From Roseovarius sp. (GTDB lineage: Bacteria > Pseudomonadota > Alphaproteobacteria > Rhodobacterales > Rhodobacteraceae), in contig PBIL01000002.1 of assembly GCA_002720475.1 (NCBI GenBank), positions 3,099 to 67,098 on the forward strand: DNA of 64,000 bases, given 5' to 3'. The notes under the pieces are model-generated. The model had not been told where the DNA came from and searched no databases. It was given only the letters and a program-made list of their open reading frames with translations. Shown in pieces: positions 37,945-47,199 of this stretch. Made by a program: the position numbers and the translations under genes. Every line of letters starts with the position of its first letter. Position 1 is the stretch's first letter.

Positions 37945-39228
37945 ATGCCAAAGCCCGCCCAGGTCTTTCTGTTCCTCCAGGGGCCCCACGGGCCGTTCTT
38001 CTGGCGGCTCGGGCAGATGCTGCGCCGGGCCGGGGCGCGCGTGCATCGCGTGGGCTTCAACGCCGGTGACAGGGCCTTCTGGCCGGACCGGTCCAGCTAC
38101 ATCGCCTTCCGCGGCGCGCCCGATCTCTGGCCCGACACGCTGCGCCGCCTGATCGCCGAACATGGCGTCACCGATCTGGTGCTCTACGGCGATACCCGCC
38201 CCATCCATGCCGAGGCCGCGGCCATCGCCCGCGCGCAGGGCCTTTGCGTGCATGTCTTCGAGGAGGGCTATCTGCGCCCCTACTGGATCACCTACGAGCG
38301 CGGCGGCAGCAACGGCCATTCGCGGCTGATGGCGATGAGCCTCGCGGAGATGCGGGCGGCGCTGGCGCTCTCGGACATGGACACCGCCCTGCCCCCGGCA
38401 AGCTGGGGCGACATGCGCCAGCATGTCTTCTACGGGGCGCTCTATCACGGCTTCGTCCTGTTCCTGAACCAGCGCTATCGCCGCTTCCGCCCGCATCGCA
38501 GCCTGGGCGTCGGGCAGGAATTCGCGCTCCATCTCAAGCGGCTTCTGCTCATGCCCGCGCAGGCCCTTGAACGGCGCATCGCCACATGGCGCATCCGCAC
38601 CGGCGGGTTTCCCTATCATGTGGTGCTCCTGCAACTCGAACACGATGCCTCGTTCCAAGAGCACTCCCCCTTCTCCTCCATGACCGAGTTTCTCGAGGTC
38701 GTGCTCGAGGGGTTCGCGCGCGGGGCGCCCGGGCATCATCACCTCGTGGTCAAGGCGCATCCGCTCGAGGACGGGCGCGCGCCGATCCGGACCACGCTGC
38801 GCCGTCTGACCGCCGCGCACGGGCTGCGGGACCGGGTGCATTACCTGCGCGGCGGCAAGCTCGCGCCGCTTCTCGACGAGGCGCGCAGCGCCGTCACGGT
38901 CAATTCCACCGCCGCGCAACAGGTGCTCTGGCGCGGCATCCCGCTCAAGGTCTTCGGCGCGGCGGTCTATGCCAAGCCCGAATTCGTCTCTGCCCTGCCG
39001 CTTCCCGCCTTCTTCGCCCGCGCCGAACGCCCCGACCGTCGCGCCTATGCCGATTACCGGCGCTTCCTGCTGGAAACCAGCCAGCTTCCGGGCGGTTTCT
39101 ATTCCGCGCGCGGACGCCGCCAGGTGCTGCGGCAGGTGGTGGACATGATGCTGTCCCCGGATGATCCCTATGACGCGCTCAGGCGTGGCACCGCGGCCCC
39201 CCGGCAACCGTTGCGCCTCGTTCCCTGA
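37945..39228 (+). CDS. kpsS: Capsular polysaccharide biosynthesis/export protein, KpsS-like
   Basis: 427-residue protein of the capsule-synthesis glycosyltransferase family (KpsS/LipB). It starts QVFLFLQGPHGPFF, then VHVFEEGYLRPYWIT near residue 105, and PLEDGR and TVNSTAAQQVLWRGIP in the second half, all typical of KpsS. In group 2 capsules KpsS adds the first beta-Kdo to the lipid terminus. Start ATG at 37945 has no strong ribosome site; a TTG at 37930 in frame is possible. It opens the three-gene capsule group. Confidence 0.82.
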   Translation: MPKPAQVFLFLQGPHGPFFWRLGQMLRRAGARVHRVGFNAGDRAFWPDRSSYIAFRGAPDLWPDTLRRLIAEHGVTDLVLYGDTRPIHAEAAAIARAQGLCVHVFEEGYLRPYWITYERGGSNGHSRLMAMSLAEMRAALALSDMDTALPPASWGDMRQHVFYGALYHGFVLFLNQRYRRFRPHRSLGVGQEFALHLKRLLLMPAQALERRIATWRIRTGGFPYHVVLLQLEHDASFQEHSPFSSMTEFLEVVLEGFARGAPGHHHLVVKAHPLEDGRAPIRTTLRRLTAAHGLRDRVHYLRGGKLAPLLDEARSAVTVNSTAAQQVLWRGIPLKVFGAAVYAKPEFVSALPLPAFFARAERPDRRAYADYRRFLLETSQLPGGFYSARGRRQVLRQVVDMMLSPDDPYDALRRGTAAPRQPLRLVP

Positions 39229-39325
39229 GCCAAGCGCCAAGAAACGCTGGAATTTCCGGGTGAACTCGGCTAATTTGAGAAAAAAACTACCGAGGCAGGC
39301 AATAACAGGTCGAGGAGACCGGGCA

Positions 39326-40474
39326 GTGACACTCCCCCGAACCCGATGGGTCAGACCCGTCGCCGCGTTGATGATTCTGACCGTCGTCGCGGGCTGCGGC
39401 CTGCCGCGCATGGGCCCCAACAAGCGCGAGCTTTACGCCGGATCGGTGCAGCGCCAGGGCGATGCCTTCGTCGTTTCGGTCAACGACCGGGTGACGCGCG
39501 CCACCGCCGTCCAGCCTGCGCTCGGCTTTACCGAGGATTTCCTCAATGCGGGCCTGCTCGGCTCGGACCAGATCAGCCCCGGCGACACGCTCGGCCTGAC
39601 GATCTGGGAAAACGTCGATGACGGACTTCTGGCCGGACCGGCGGCGAACCAGACGGTGCTCGAGGAGGTGCAGGTCGATGGTCAGGGCTTCATCTTCGTG
39701 CCCTATGCGGGCCGGATCAAGGCGGCGGGCAACACACCCGAGGGCGTGCGCCGCGTGATCACCGAGCGGCTCGACCAGCAGACGCCCGATCCGCAGGTCG
39801 AGGTGCGCCGCGTGGCGGGCAACGGATCCACCGTGTCGATCAGCGGCGTGGTCGGCGGTCAGGGCGTCTACCCGATCGAGGCCCCGACACGGCGGCTTTC
39901 GGCGATGATCTCGGCGGCCGGCGGTATCGCGATCGAACCGGAGGTGGCGCAGATCACGGTGATCCGCGGCGACAAGCAGGCCAAGGTGTGGTTCCAGGAC
40001 CTGTTCAACAACCCCGAATTCGACATCCCCCTGCGCGGCGGTGACCGCATACTCGTGGAATCCGACACCCGGTCCTTTACCGCCGTGGGGGCGACCGGCA
40101 CGCAGGCCCGCGTGACCTTCCGTACGCAGACGCTCTCGGCGCTCGAAGGGCTGGCGCAGGTGGGCGGGCTCAGCGCCACCTCGGCCGATCCCACCGGCGT
40201 CTTCGTGCTGCGCAACGAACCGGCGGAGATCGCCAACATGGTGCTCGGGCGCGACGATCTGGTGGGCGCGCAGCGCATGGTCTATGTGCTCGACCTGACC
40301 GAACCCAACGGCATGTTCATGGCCCGCGATTTCGCGCTGCGCGACGATGACACGATCTATGTGACCGAGGCCCCCTTCGCGCAATGGGGCAAGGTGATCT
40401 CGGCGCTGACCGGCACGCTCGGCGCGATCGGCTCGGTCTCCACCGCCTCGAGCACGCTCTCCGGGGACTTTTGA
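39326..40474 (+). CDS. Outer-membrane polysaccharide export lipoprotein (Wza/KpsD-like)
   Basis: 382 residues starting at GTG 39326 (CGAGGAG upstream). The signal peptide ends in lipobox VVAGC (Cys about residue 26). The Poly_export domain (residues ~80-175, including ISPGDTLGLTIWE) is followed by SLBB-type beta-grasp repeats (SISGVVGGQGVYPIE). It would form the outer-membrane channel for capsule export. It lies between kpsS and kpsC, with no stop-start overlap but consistent orientation. Confidence 0.85.
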   Translation: MTLPRTRWVRPVAALMILTVVAGCGLPRMGPNKRELYAGSVQRQGDAFVVSVNDRVTRATAVQPALGFTEDFLNAGLLGSDQISPGDTLGLTIWENVDDGLLAGPAANQTVLEEVQVDGQGFIFVPYAGRIKAAGNTPEGVRRVITERLDQQTPDPQVEVRRVAGNGSTVSISGVVGGQGVYPIEAPTRRLSAMISAAGGIAIEPEVAQITVIRGDKQAKVWFQDLFNNPEFDIPLRGGDRILVESDTRSFTAVGATGTQARVTFRTQTLSALEGLAQVGGLSATSADPTGVFVLRNEPAEIANMVLGRDDLVGAQRMVYVLDLTEPNGMFMARDFALRDDDTIYVTEAPFAQWGKVISALTGTLGAIGSVSTASSTLSGDF

Positions 40475-40479
40475 CGACG

Positions 40480-42483
40480 ATGCAGGCAGACAGGCCCGCC
40501 GGGGACGCCCCCCGGCGGGCCTTCTTTTTCAACGGCGGATTTCTCCGGCAGCGGCGCGTGCGGCGTATCCTGGCGCTTGCGGGGGTGGATCTGCGGCTCG
40601 GCTGGCCCGGAGACGGCGATCTCGTGGCCGTCTGGGGGCGGTCGCCTTATGCCGCGCGCGGCGAGCGGGTGGCGGCGCGCACCGGTGCGGACCTTCTGCG
40701 GATCGAGGATGCCTTTCTGCGCTCGGTTCTTCCGGGGCGCAGCGGCGCGCCGCCGCTGGGGCTGCTGATCGACCGGCAGGGCGTGCATTTCGACGCCGCG
40801 CATCCCAGCGATCTGGAGGCGATCCTTGCGCGCCATCCGCTCGACGAGACGCCGCTGCTCGATCGTGCGCGCGGGGCCATGGCGCGGCTGCGCGAGGCGC
40901 ATCTGTCCAAGTATTCCGGCACCGACCCGGACCTGCCCTGCCCCGCGCCAGGCTATGTGCTGGTGATCGACCAGACGCGCGGCGATGCCTCGGTGCGCCA
41001 TGGCGGCGCGGATGCCGCCACCTTCCGCGACATGCTGGTTTGCGCGCAGGCCGAACACCCGCACGCCCCCGTCCTGATCAAGACCCATCCAGAGACCGCG
41101 CAGGGCCACCGCCCCGGCCATTTCGGTGCCGCCGACGCCAGCGACCGCGTGCGCCTCCTCGCGGAGCCCGTCAGCTCCTGGCATCTGCTGGAAGGGGCCA
41201 TCGCCGTCTATACCGTGTCCTCGCAGCTGGGGTTCGAGGCGATCCTCGCGGGCCACCGGCCCCAGGTCTTCGGCCAGCCCTTCTATGCCGGCTGGGGTCT
41301 CACCGTGGATCGCCACCCCGCCCCCCTGCCAAGGCGCGGGCGCACCCTCACCCGCGCGCAGCTTTTCGCCGGGGCGATGATTCTCTATCCCGCCTGGTAC
41401 GATCCCTGCCGCGACCGGCTGTGCGACCTGGAAACCGCCCTCGACGCCTTCGAGGCCGAAACCCGCGCCTGGCGCGAGGACCGCCGGGGCTGGAGCGCCT
41501 GGGGGATGCGGCTCTGGAAGCGCGCGGCCCTGCAGCGCTTCTTCGGGCGCTATCGCCGCGTGGTGTTCGACCGCGCGGCCCCGGACCGTCCCGCGATGGT
41601 CTGGGCCTCCGCAAAGGTCACGGGCCCCGAGGGCGCGCTGCGTGTCGAGGACGGCTTCCTGCGCTCGCGCGGGCTCGGGGCGGAGCTTGTGCCGCCGCTC
41701 TCGCTCGTGCTCGACGATCTGGGGATCTATTACGATCCGACACGCGAGAGCCGCCTCGAACGCCTGATTGCCGCGCGCGCGCGGCTGCGCCCGGACCAGA
41801 CCCGGCGCGCCGAGGCGCTGATCGCCACGATCACGCGCCACGCCTTGAGCAAATACAATCTCGGCGCGCGCGTCCCGTCGCTGCCGCAGGGGCATCGCAT
41901 CCTGGTGCCGGGACAGGTGGAGGATGACGCCTCGATCCGGCTCGGCGCGGGGGCCATCGCCACCAATCTGGACCTTCTGCGCGCCGCGCGCCGCGCCAAT
42001 CCCGGCGCGGTGATCCTCTACAAGCCGCACCCGGACGTGGAGGCGGGGCTGCGCCCCGGCGCGGTTGCGGCACGCGATCTGAGCGGGCTTGCCGATGCGG
42101 TCCTGCCCGATACCGATCCGGCGCGGCTTCTGGCGGAGGTGAACGAGGTCTGGACCATGACCTCGCTTCTGGGCTTCGAGGCGCTGCTGCGCGGGCTGCG
42201 CGTGACCACCACCGGCGCGCCGTTCTACGCGGGCTGGGGCCTCACGCGCGATCTGGGCGACATCCCCGCGCGCCGCAGCGCCCGCCCCACGCTCGAAGGA
42301 CTCGTTCACGCCACGCTGATCGACTATCCGCGCTACCGCGATCCGGTCTCCGGCCTGCCCTGCGCGGCAGAGGTGGTGGCGGAGCGCCTTGCCCATGGCC
42401 CCTTGCCGCCTCCCGGTCGCGCCAACCGGGCGCTGGCGCGGCTGCAAGGCGCGCTGGCCACCCATGCCCGGCTGTGGCGCTGA
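40480..42483 (+). CDS. kpsC: Capsular polysaccharide synthesis protein, KpsC-like
   Basis: 667-residue duplicated KpsC. Each half has the capsule-synthesis fold: GADLLRIEDAFLRSVLPGRSG and EDGFLRSRGLG are the paired motifs, with HLSKYSGTD/HALSKYNLGAR and KTHPE/YKPHPDVEAG, and the repeated PFYAGWGLT near residues ~265 and ~585. In E. coli K1/K5 KpsC alternates beta-Kdo linkages to build the poly-Kdo linker. ATG 40480 lies 6 bases after the export gene stop. No ABC transporter (KpsMT) is in the window. Confidence 0.85.
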   Translation: MQADRPAGDAPRRAFFFNGGFLRQRRVRRILALAGVDLRLGWPGDGDLVAVWGRSPYAARGERVAARTGADLLRIEDAFLRSVLPGRSGAPPLGLLIDRQGVHFDAAHPSDLEAILARHPLDETPLLDRARGAMARLREAHLSKYSGTDPDLPCPAPGYVLVIDQTRGDASVRHGGADAATFRDMLVCAQAEHPHAPVLIKTHPETAQGHRPGHFGAADASDRVRLLAEPVSSWHLLEGAIAVYTVSSQLGFEAILAGHRPQVFGQPFYAGWGLTVDRHPAPLPRRGRTLTRAQLFAGAMILYPAWYDPCRDRLCDLETALDAFEAETRAWREDRRGWSAWGMRLWKRAALQRFFGRYRRVVFDRAAPDRPAMVWASAKVTGPEGALRVEDGFLRSRGLGAELVPPLSLVLDDLGIYYDPTRESRLERLIAARARLRPDQTRRAEALIATITRHALSKYNLGARVPSLPQGHRILVPGQVEDDASIRLGAGAIATNLDLLRAARRANPGAVILYKPHPDVEAGLRPGAVAARDLSGLADAVLPDTDPARLLAEVNEVWTMTSLLGFEALLRGLRVTTTGAPFYAGWGLTRDLGDIPARRSARPTLEGLVHATLIDYPRYRDPVSGLPCAAEVVAERLAHGPLPPPGRANRALARLQGALATHARLWR

Positions 42484-42503
42484 ACGGCCGGACGGCGCGC
42501 CAC

Positions 42504-43661
42504 TCAGTTGCCGGTGCGCCCGGCCTCGATCTGCCGCCAGCGGGCGACGTTGCGATTGTGGTCGTCGAGCGTCTCGGCAAAGGCATGTCCGCCGGTGCCG
42601 TCTGCGACGAAATAGAGGTAATCGGTTTTCTCCGGGTTCACCGCCGCCAGGATGCTTTCGCGGCCCGGATTGGCAATCGGCGTTGGCGGCAGGCCGTCGA
42701 TGACATAGGTGTTCCACGGCGTCTCGCGGCGCAGTTCGCTCTGGCGCAGCCCGCGCCCCAGCACGCCGCGCCCCTCGGTCAGCCCGTAGATCACCGTCGG
42801 GTCGGTCTGAAGCCGCATCCCCTGCCGGAGCCGGTTGACAAAGACGCTGGCCACCTTGCGGCGCTCTTCGGGCACGCCGGTTTCCTTCTCGACGATGGAG
42901 GCAAGCACAAGCGCCTCCTGAGGGCTGCGCAGCGGCAGACCCTCGGCGCGTCCTTCCCAGGCAGCAGCGAGGATCGCGGCTTGCGCCTCGGTCATGCGAT
43001 CAAGCACGCTCTGCCGCGTGTCGCCCGCGCGCAGCTCGTAGCTGTCGGGCGCGAGACTGCCCTCGGGCGGGATTTCGGTCACGTCACCGCTCAGCACCTC
43101 GACCGCCCGCAGCCCTTCGACCACCTGCCAGCTCGTCACCCCCTCGGCAAAGGCCACGCGATAGCGCGTGTCGGCCCGCGCGCGGAGGGTTTCGTATATC
43201 TCCGGCGCGGGCTCGCCTGTGGCGGGATCGAAGCGCACCCGCTCCTCGAACCGCGCCGTCGCCGGGTCGAGCTCGCGCACCGCCACCTCGATGGCGGTCA
43301 CGCCCACGCGCCACACGATCTCCGTGCCGCAGGTGCTCGCGCCGCCGCGCGTCACCAGATCGGTGATCTCGGCCATGCTCGCACCTTCGGGAATGAGCCA
43401 GCTCCCGGCCTTCAGATCGCCGTTGCGGTCGGTATAATCGGCCCCGAGGCGGAAGATCGTGCCGCTCGTGACCGCGCCCTCCTGCTCGAGCTGCCGCGAC
43501 ACGCGGCGCATGGTGCTGCCGGGTTCGATGCGCAGGCAGATCGGCTCGTCAAGCGGGCCCTCGGCGGTATATTGCGACTGCCCCCAGAGGATGGCGCCGC
43601 CCAGCAGGAACACGATCACCACCAGAAGCGTCAGGAAGTTCGAGGCGACATGGCGCCACAT
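42504..43661 (-). CDS. mltG: Endolytic murein transglycosylase MltG
   Basis: 385-residue inner-membrane protein with one N-terminal TM helix (residues ~8-27) and a periplasmic YceG domain. The catalytic Glu is Glu258 in LASIVEKETG, followed by the conserved VASVFVNRL. It cleaves nascent glycan strands near the end of peptidoglycan polymerisation. The start overlaps the fabF stop by one base (TGATG). Confidence 0.93.
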   Translation of the reverse strand: MWRHVASNFLTLLVVIVFLLGGAILWGQSQYTAEGPLDEPICLRIEPGSTMRRVSRQLEQEGAVTSGTIFRLGADYTDRNGDLKAGSWLIPEGASMAEITDLVTRGGASTCGTEIVWRVGVTAIEVAVRELDPATARFEERVRFDPATGEPAPEIYETLRARADTRYRVAFAEGVTSWQVVEGLRAVEVLSGDVTEIPPEGSLAPDSYELRAGDTRQSVLDRMTEAQAAILAAAWEGRAEGLPLRSPQEALVLASIVEKETGVPEERRKVASVFVNRLRQGMRLQTDPTVIYGLTEGRGVLGRGLRQSELRRETPWNTYVIDGLPPTPIANPGRESILAAVNPEKTDYLYFVADGTGGHAFAETLDDHNRNVARWRQIEAGRTGN

Positions 43662-44920
43662 CAGCGCACCTTGCCCAGCAGCAGCGCCGCGTTCGTGCCG
43701 CCGAAGCCGAAGCTGTTGGAAAGCGCCACGTCGATCCGGCGCTCTCGCTTGGCGTTCGGTGCCAGATCGAGCGCCGTCTCCACCGCCGGGTTGTCAAGGT
43801 TGATCGTCGGCGGCGCGACCTGATCGCGCACGGCAAGGATGCAGAAGATCGCCTCGACCGCGCCCGCCGCGCCCAGCAGATGCCCCACCGAGGATTTGGT
43901 GGAGGACATCGTGACCTGCGCGGCGTGGTTGCCCAGAAGCCGCTCGACCGCGCGCAGCTCGATCACGTCGGCCATGGTCGAGGTGCCATGCGCGTTGACA
44001 TAGTCGATATCGGAGGGCTGAAGCCCGGCATTGTGCAGCGCCGCGCGCATCGCGCGCAGCCCGCCATCGCCATCCTCGGCGGGCGCGGTGATGTGATAGG
44101 CATCGCCCGAGAGACCGTAACCCAGGATCTCGGCATAGATCTTCGCGCCGCGCGCCCTGGCATGCTCGTATTCCTCGAGCACGACCACCCCCGCGCCCTC
44201 GCCCATCACGAAGCCGTCGCGGTCCGCGTCATAGGGGCGGCTGGCGGCATGGGGCGCATCGGCGCGCCTGGTCGAGAGCGCGTTGCAGGCGTTGAACCCG
44301 GCGATGCCCAGTTCGCAGATGGATGCCTCGGCCCCGCCCGCGACCATCACGTCGGCATCGCCGAACATGATCAGCCGCGCGGCATCGCCGATGGCATGGG
44401 CACCGGTGGCGCAGGCCGTCACCACCGAATGGTTCGGCCCCTTGAAGCCGTGGCGGATGCTGACCTGGCCCGAGATGAGGTTGATCAGCGCACCGGGGAT
44501 GAAGAAGGGCGAGACGCGCCGCACGCCCTTGTCGCGCACGATATTGGCCGTCTCCTCGATCGAGCGCAGCCCGCCGATGCCGGAGCCGATGAAGACGCCG
44601 GTGCGCTCGCGCGCGGCCTCGTTCTCGGGCCTCCAGCCGGAATCCTCGACCGCCTGCTGCGCGGCGGCCACGCCGTAGAGGATGAAATCGTCGACCTTGC
44701 GCCGCTCCTTGGGCTCCATGTAGCGGTCAGCCAGGAAGGTGCCGTTGCTGCCGTCGCCCAGCGGCACCTCGCAGGCGTATTTCGTGACCACGTTGACCGG
44801 ATCGAAACGGGTGATCGTCGCCCCGCAGGACTTGCCCGCCAGCAGTCGGTGCCAGCTTTCCTCCACCCCGTCGGCGAGCGGGGTCACCAGCCCCAGCCCC
44901 GTGACAACGACACGCCGCAT
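43661..44920 (-). CDS. fabF: 3-oxoacyl-ACP synthase II
   Basis: 419-residue condensing enzyme of fatty-acid elongation. The nucleophile Cys lies in VVTACATGAHAIG and the two His residues in NAHGTST and KSSVGHLLGAAGA, completing the Cys-His-His triad of FabF. Starts RRVVVTGLGLVTPL. It lies between the HisA-like gene and mltG, all on the minus strand. Confidence 0.95.
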   Translation of the reverse strand: MRRVVVTGLGLVTPLADGVEESWHRLLAGKSCGATITRFDPVNVVTKYACEVPLGDGSNGTFLADRYMEPKERRKVDDFILYGVAAAQQAVEDSGWRPENEAARERTGVFIGSGIGGLRSIEETANIVRDKGVRRVSPFFIPGALINLISGQVSIRHGFKGPNHSVVTACATGAHAIGDAARLIMFGDADVMVAGGAEASICELGIAGFNACNALSTRRADAPHAASRPYDADRDGFVMGEGAGVVVLEEYEHARARGAKIYAEILGYGLSGDAYHITAPAEDGDGGLRAMRAALHNAGLQPSDIDYVNAHGTSTMADVIELRAVERLLGNHAAQVTMSSTKSSVGHLLGAAGAVEAIFCILAVRDQVAPPTINLDNPAVETALDLAPNAKRERRIDVALSNSFGFGGTNAALLLGKVR

Positions 44921-45001
44921 GATGTTGTCCTTTCCCTGCTTCGCTTCCGCCGCTCTTACCCTTTCTTTGGGCGACGGGGCAAGAGCGTCGCAGGGCGCGG
45001 G

Positions 45002-45745
45002 TCAGAGGAACTCCGCCCGCGGTTCGGGGGTGGGGCGCGCCACCGCCAGCGCCTCGGCCAGATCGACATCGCGCGCCATCAGCGCGCGCCCGATCATCGC
45101 CCCGGCGATGTTGGGGATGTAGCGCAGCAGCGCCACGTCATCGACATGGCGCACCGTGCCGCGCGCGATCACCGGATGGCGCGTGCGGGCCGCCAGCCCG
45201 GAGATGAGGCCGAGGCTGCCGTCGCTGTCCTCGATATCCGCGTCGATATCGGTGACGATGATGCCGGCAAGCGGCACACCCTCGAAGGCGGCAATGAAAT
45301 CCTCCGCGGCAATCGCGCTCGGGCTCTGCCAGCCGTGGGTCATGAGTTGCCCCTGCCAGACATCGACGGCAACGACGATCTGATCGGGGTGATACTTGGC
45401 AAGCGCGCGCACCGTTTCCGGATCCTGCGCCGCAAGGGTGGAAAGCACGATGCGCCCCGCGCCCTTGTCTATCCAGCGCGTCACCGCCTCGCGCGAGCGG
45501 AAGCCGCCGCCAAGCTGCACCGGGATGCCCGCGGCGCGGATGATCTCCTCGATCAGCTCGTTGTTCCCGTTGGTGCCGCTCAGCCCGTCCATGTCGGTCA
45601 GGTGCATCCATTCGGCCCCGGCGCGGGCATAGCCGCGCGCGGTCTCGACCGGGTCCACATGCCAGATCACCGGCTCATTGAGCCGCCCGCGCGTCAGGCT
45701 CACGCATTTGCCGCCGAGGATTTCAAGAGTGGGATAGATGATCAT
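45002..45745 (-). CDS. HisA-like TIM-barrel protein with altered catalytic site
   Basis: 247 residues, clearly of the HisA/HisF family (VQLGGGFRS phosphate loop near residue 80, VAVDVWQGQLMTHGW). Two key positions deviate from bona fide HisA: the catalytic Asp of strand 1 (ALDL) is Glu8 here (PTLEIL), and the second phosphate loop, normally SGG, reads ARGT. It is located between acpP and fabF, not with histidine genes. It may therefore not be the histidine-biosynthesis isomerase. Start ATG 45745 has the standard N-terminus; the upstream extension to 45877 is Cys/Arg-rich. Confidence 0.72.
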   Translation of the reverse strand: MIIYPTLEILGGKCVSLTRGRLNEPVIWHVDPVETARGYARAGAEWMHLTDMDGLSGTNGNNELIEEIIRAAGIPVQLGGGFRSREAVTRWIDKGAGRIVLSTLAAQDPETVRALAKYHPDQIVVAVDVWQGQLMTHGWQSPSAIAAEDFIAAFEGVPLAGIIVTDIDADIEDSDGSLGLISGLAARTRHPVIARGTVRHVDDVALLRYIPNIAGAMIGRALMARDVDLAEALAVARPTPEPRAEFL

Positions 45746-45919
45746 GACGCCGCTCCCCCGAGGTTTCCGGTCCGCATGTCGGACGGGCCATGCTTGCCCG
45801 TCCGCGCAGGCCCGGTCTGGTCCCAAATCGGCATGATAGCAGCAAAACCCGTCGCGGTCGCGCGGGGCAATCCACATCTTTCCGGAAATCGCGTGCGCTG
45901 AATCCCGACCATCCGGAAC

Positions 45920-45945
45920 GCAAAGACCCCGCCATGGGCGGGGTC
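45920..45945 (-). terminator. Rho-independent terminator of acpP
   Basis: Perfect 9-bp stem GACCCCGCC / GGCGGGGTC with a three-base loop; on the minus strand it is followed by TTTG. It lies 26 bases after the acpP stop and separates acpP from the HisA-like gene. Confidence 0.75.
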
Positions 45946-45970
45946 CCCGGTCGAGATCGGGAGACGAGGC

Positions 45971-46204
45971 TCAGGAGGCTTCGGAGATGAATTTCACCGC
46001 GTCGCCGACCGTCTGGATGGTGTCGGCGGCGTCATCGGGGATCTCGATGCCGAATTCCTCTTCGAACGCCATCACCAGTTCGACCGTGTCGAGGCTGTCT
46101 GCGCCCAGGTCGTCGATGAACGAGGCCTTGTCCACCACCTTGTCTTCCTCGACGCCCAGATGTTCCACCACGATCTTCTTCACGCGGTCAGCGATATCGC
46201 TCAT
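45971..46204 (-). CDS. acpP: Acyl carrier protein
   Basis: 77-residue acidic four-helix ACP. The phosphopantetheine attachment Ser37 is in [11 protein letters not shown]. Length and sequence are typical. It follows fabG by 228 bases and probably has its own promoter. Confidence 0.96.
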   Translation of the reverse strand: MSDIADRVKKIVVEHLGVEEDKVVDKASFIDDLGADSLDTVELVMAFEEEFGIEIPDDAADTIQTVGDAVKFISEAS

Positions 46205-46365
46205 GTCTCGTTCCTCATATTGTCGCGGGCGATTTGCCCTGTGGTCTGCCCCCGCCCTCGCCGGGAAGCGGCTGTGGTTCGTGCCCGTCGCGGGCGGCCG
46301 TCGCCTGCCTGAGCCTGTCAGGCCACCGGAGGAAACCGCGCCTCCTCCGGCCAAAGCTGCCGTGG

Positions 46366-46393
46366 CCTATAGCACAGAGAATGGCAATGGCAA
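46366..46393 (-). promoter_or_regulatory. Probable acpP promoter
   Basis: Minus strand: TTGCCA (46388-46393), 16-base spacer, then TGC-TATAGG (46366-46371), an extended -10. It lies about 160 bases upstream of the acpP start. It allows high acpP expression independent of fabG. Confidence 0.4.
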
Positions 46394-46432
46394 ATGCTTT
46401 CCCCGGACGCGCTCACGGCCGCTTGTGCGCCC

Positions 46433-47170
46433 TCAGCGCATCGCCAGACCGCCGTTCACATGCAGCACGGCACCGGTGACATAGCCCGCCTCGGGGCCGG
46501 CCAGATAGAGCGTGGCGGCGGCCACGTCCTCGGGTGTGCCCATGCGCCCGACGGGGATTTTGGCGAAGAGCGCAGCCTTCTGATCCTCGGTCAGCTTGTC
46601 GGTCATCTGCGTGGCGATGAAGCCCGGCGCGATCACGTTGGCGGTGATGCCGCGCGTGGCGACCTCGTGGGCGATGGATTTCGTCATCCCCTCGAGCCCT
46701 GCCTTGGCTGCGGCATAGTTGACCTGGCCGGGATTGCCGATCACGCCCACGCCCGAGCCGATATTGACGATCCGGCCCCAGCGGGCCTTCATCATCGGGC
46801 GCACGGCGGCGCGGCAGAGCCGCATGGCCGAGGTCAGGTTCACGTTCAGAACGTCGAGCCAGTCGGCATCCGACATGCGCATGAAGAGCTGGTCGCGGGT
46901 GATCCCGGCATTGTTCACCAGGATGTCGAGGCTGCCCATGGCATAGATGGCCGCCTTGGGGAGCGCCTCGACCGCCTCCGCATCGCCCAGATCGCAGGGC
47001 AGCACATGGGCGCGCCCGCCCAGCTCGCCGGCCAGCTCCTCGAGCGGCCCGACCCGCGTGCCCGACAGCCCCACCGTGGCCCCGGCCCCGTGCAGCGCGC
47101 GCGCGATCGCCGCCCCGATGCCGCCCGACGCGCCGGTGATGAGCGCGGATTTTCCCGTCAGATCGAACAT
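46433..47170 (-). CDS. fabG: 3-oxoacyl-ACP reductase
   Basis: 245-residue SDR with nucleotide loop GASGGIG (residues 13-19), NNAG at 86-89, and the complete catalytic set Ser139, Tyr152, Lys156 (GQVNYAAAKAG). It ends HVNGGLAMR, a normal FabG C-terminus. It reduces beta-ketoacyl-ACP in the elongation cycle. 29 bases downstream of fabD. Confidence 0.95.
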   Translation of the reverse strand: MFDLTGKSALITGASGGIGAAIARALHGAGATVGLSGTRVGPLEELAGELGGRAHVLPCDLGDAEAVEALPKAAIYAMGSLDILVNNAGITRDQLFMRMSDADWLDVLNVNLTSAMRLCRAAVRPMMKARWGRIVNIGSGVGVIGNPGQVNYAAAKAGLEGMTKSIAHEVATRGITANVIAPGFIATQMTDKLTEDQKAALFAKIPVGRMGTPEDVAAATLYLAGPEAGYVTGAVLHVNGGLAMR

Positions 47171-47199
47171 GATACCCTCTTGCCTTGAATGATGTCTGA

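Noticed and set aside
40357..42717. 786-codon open frame on the minus strand
   Set aside because: Antisense to kpsC; the sense protein shows clear duplicated KpsC motifs.
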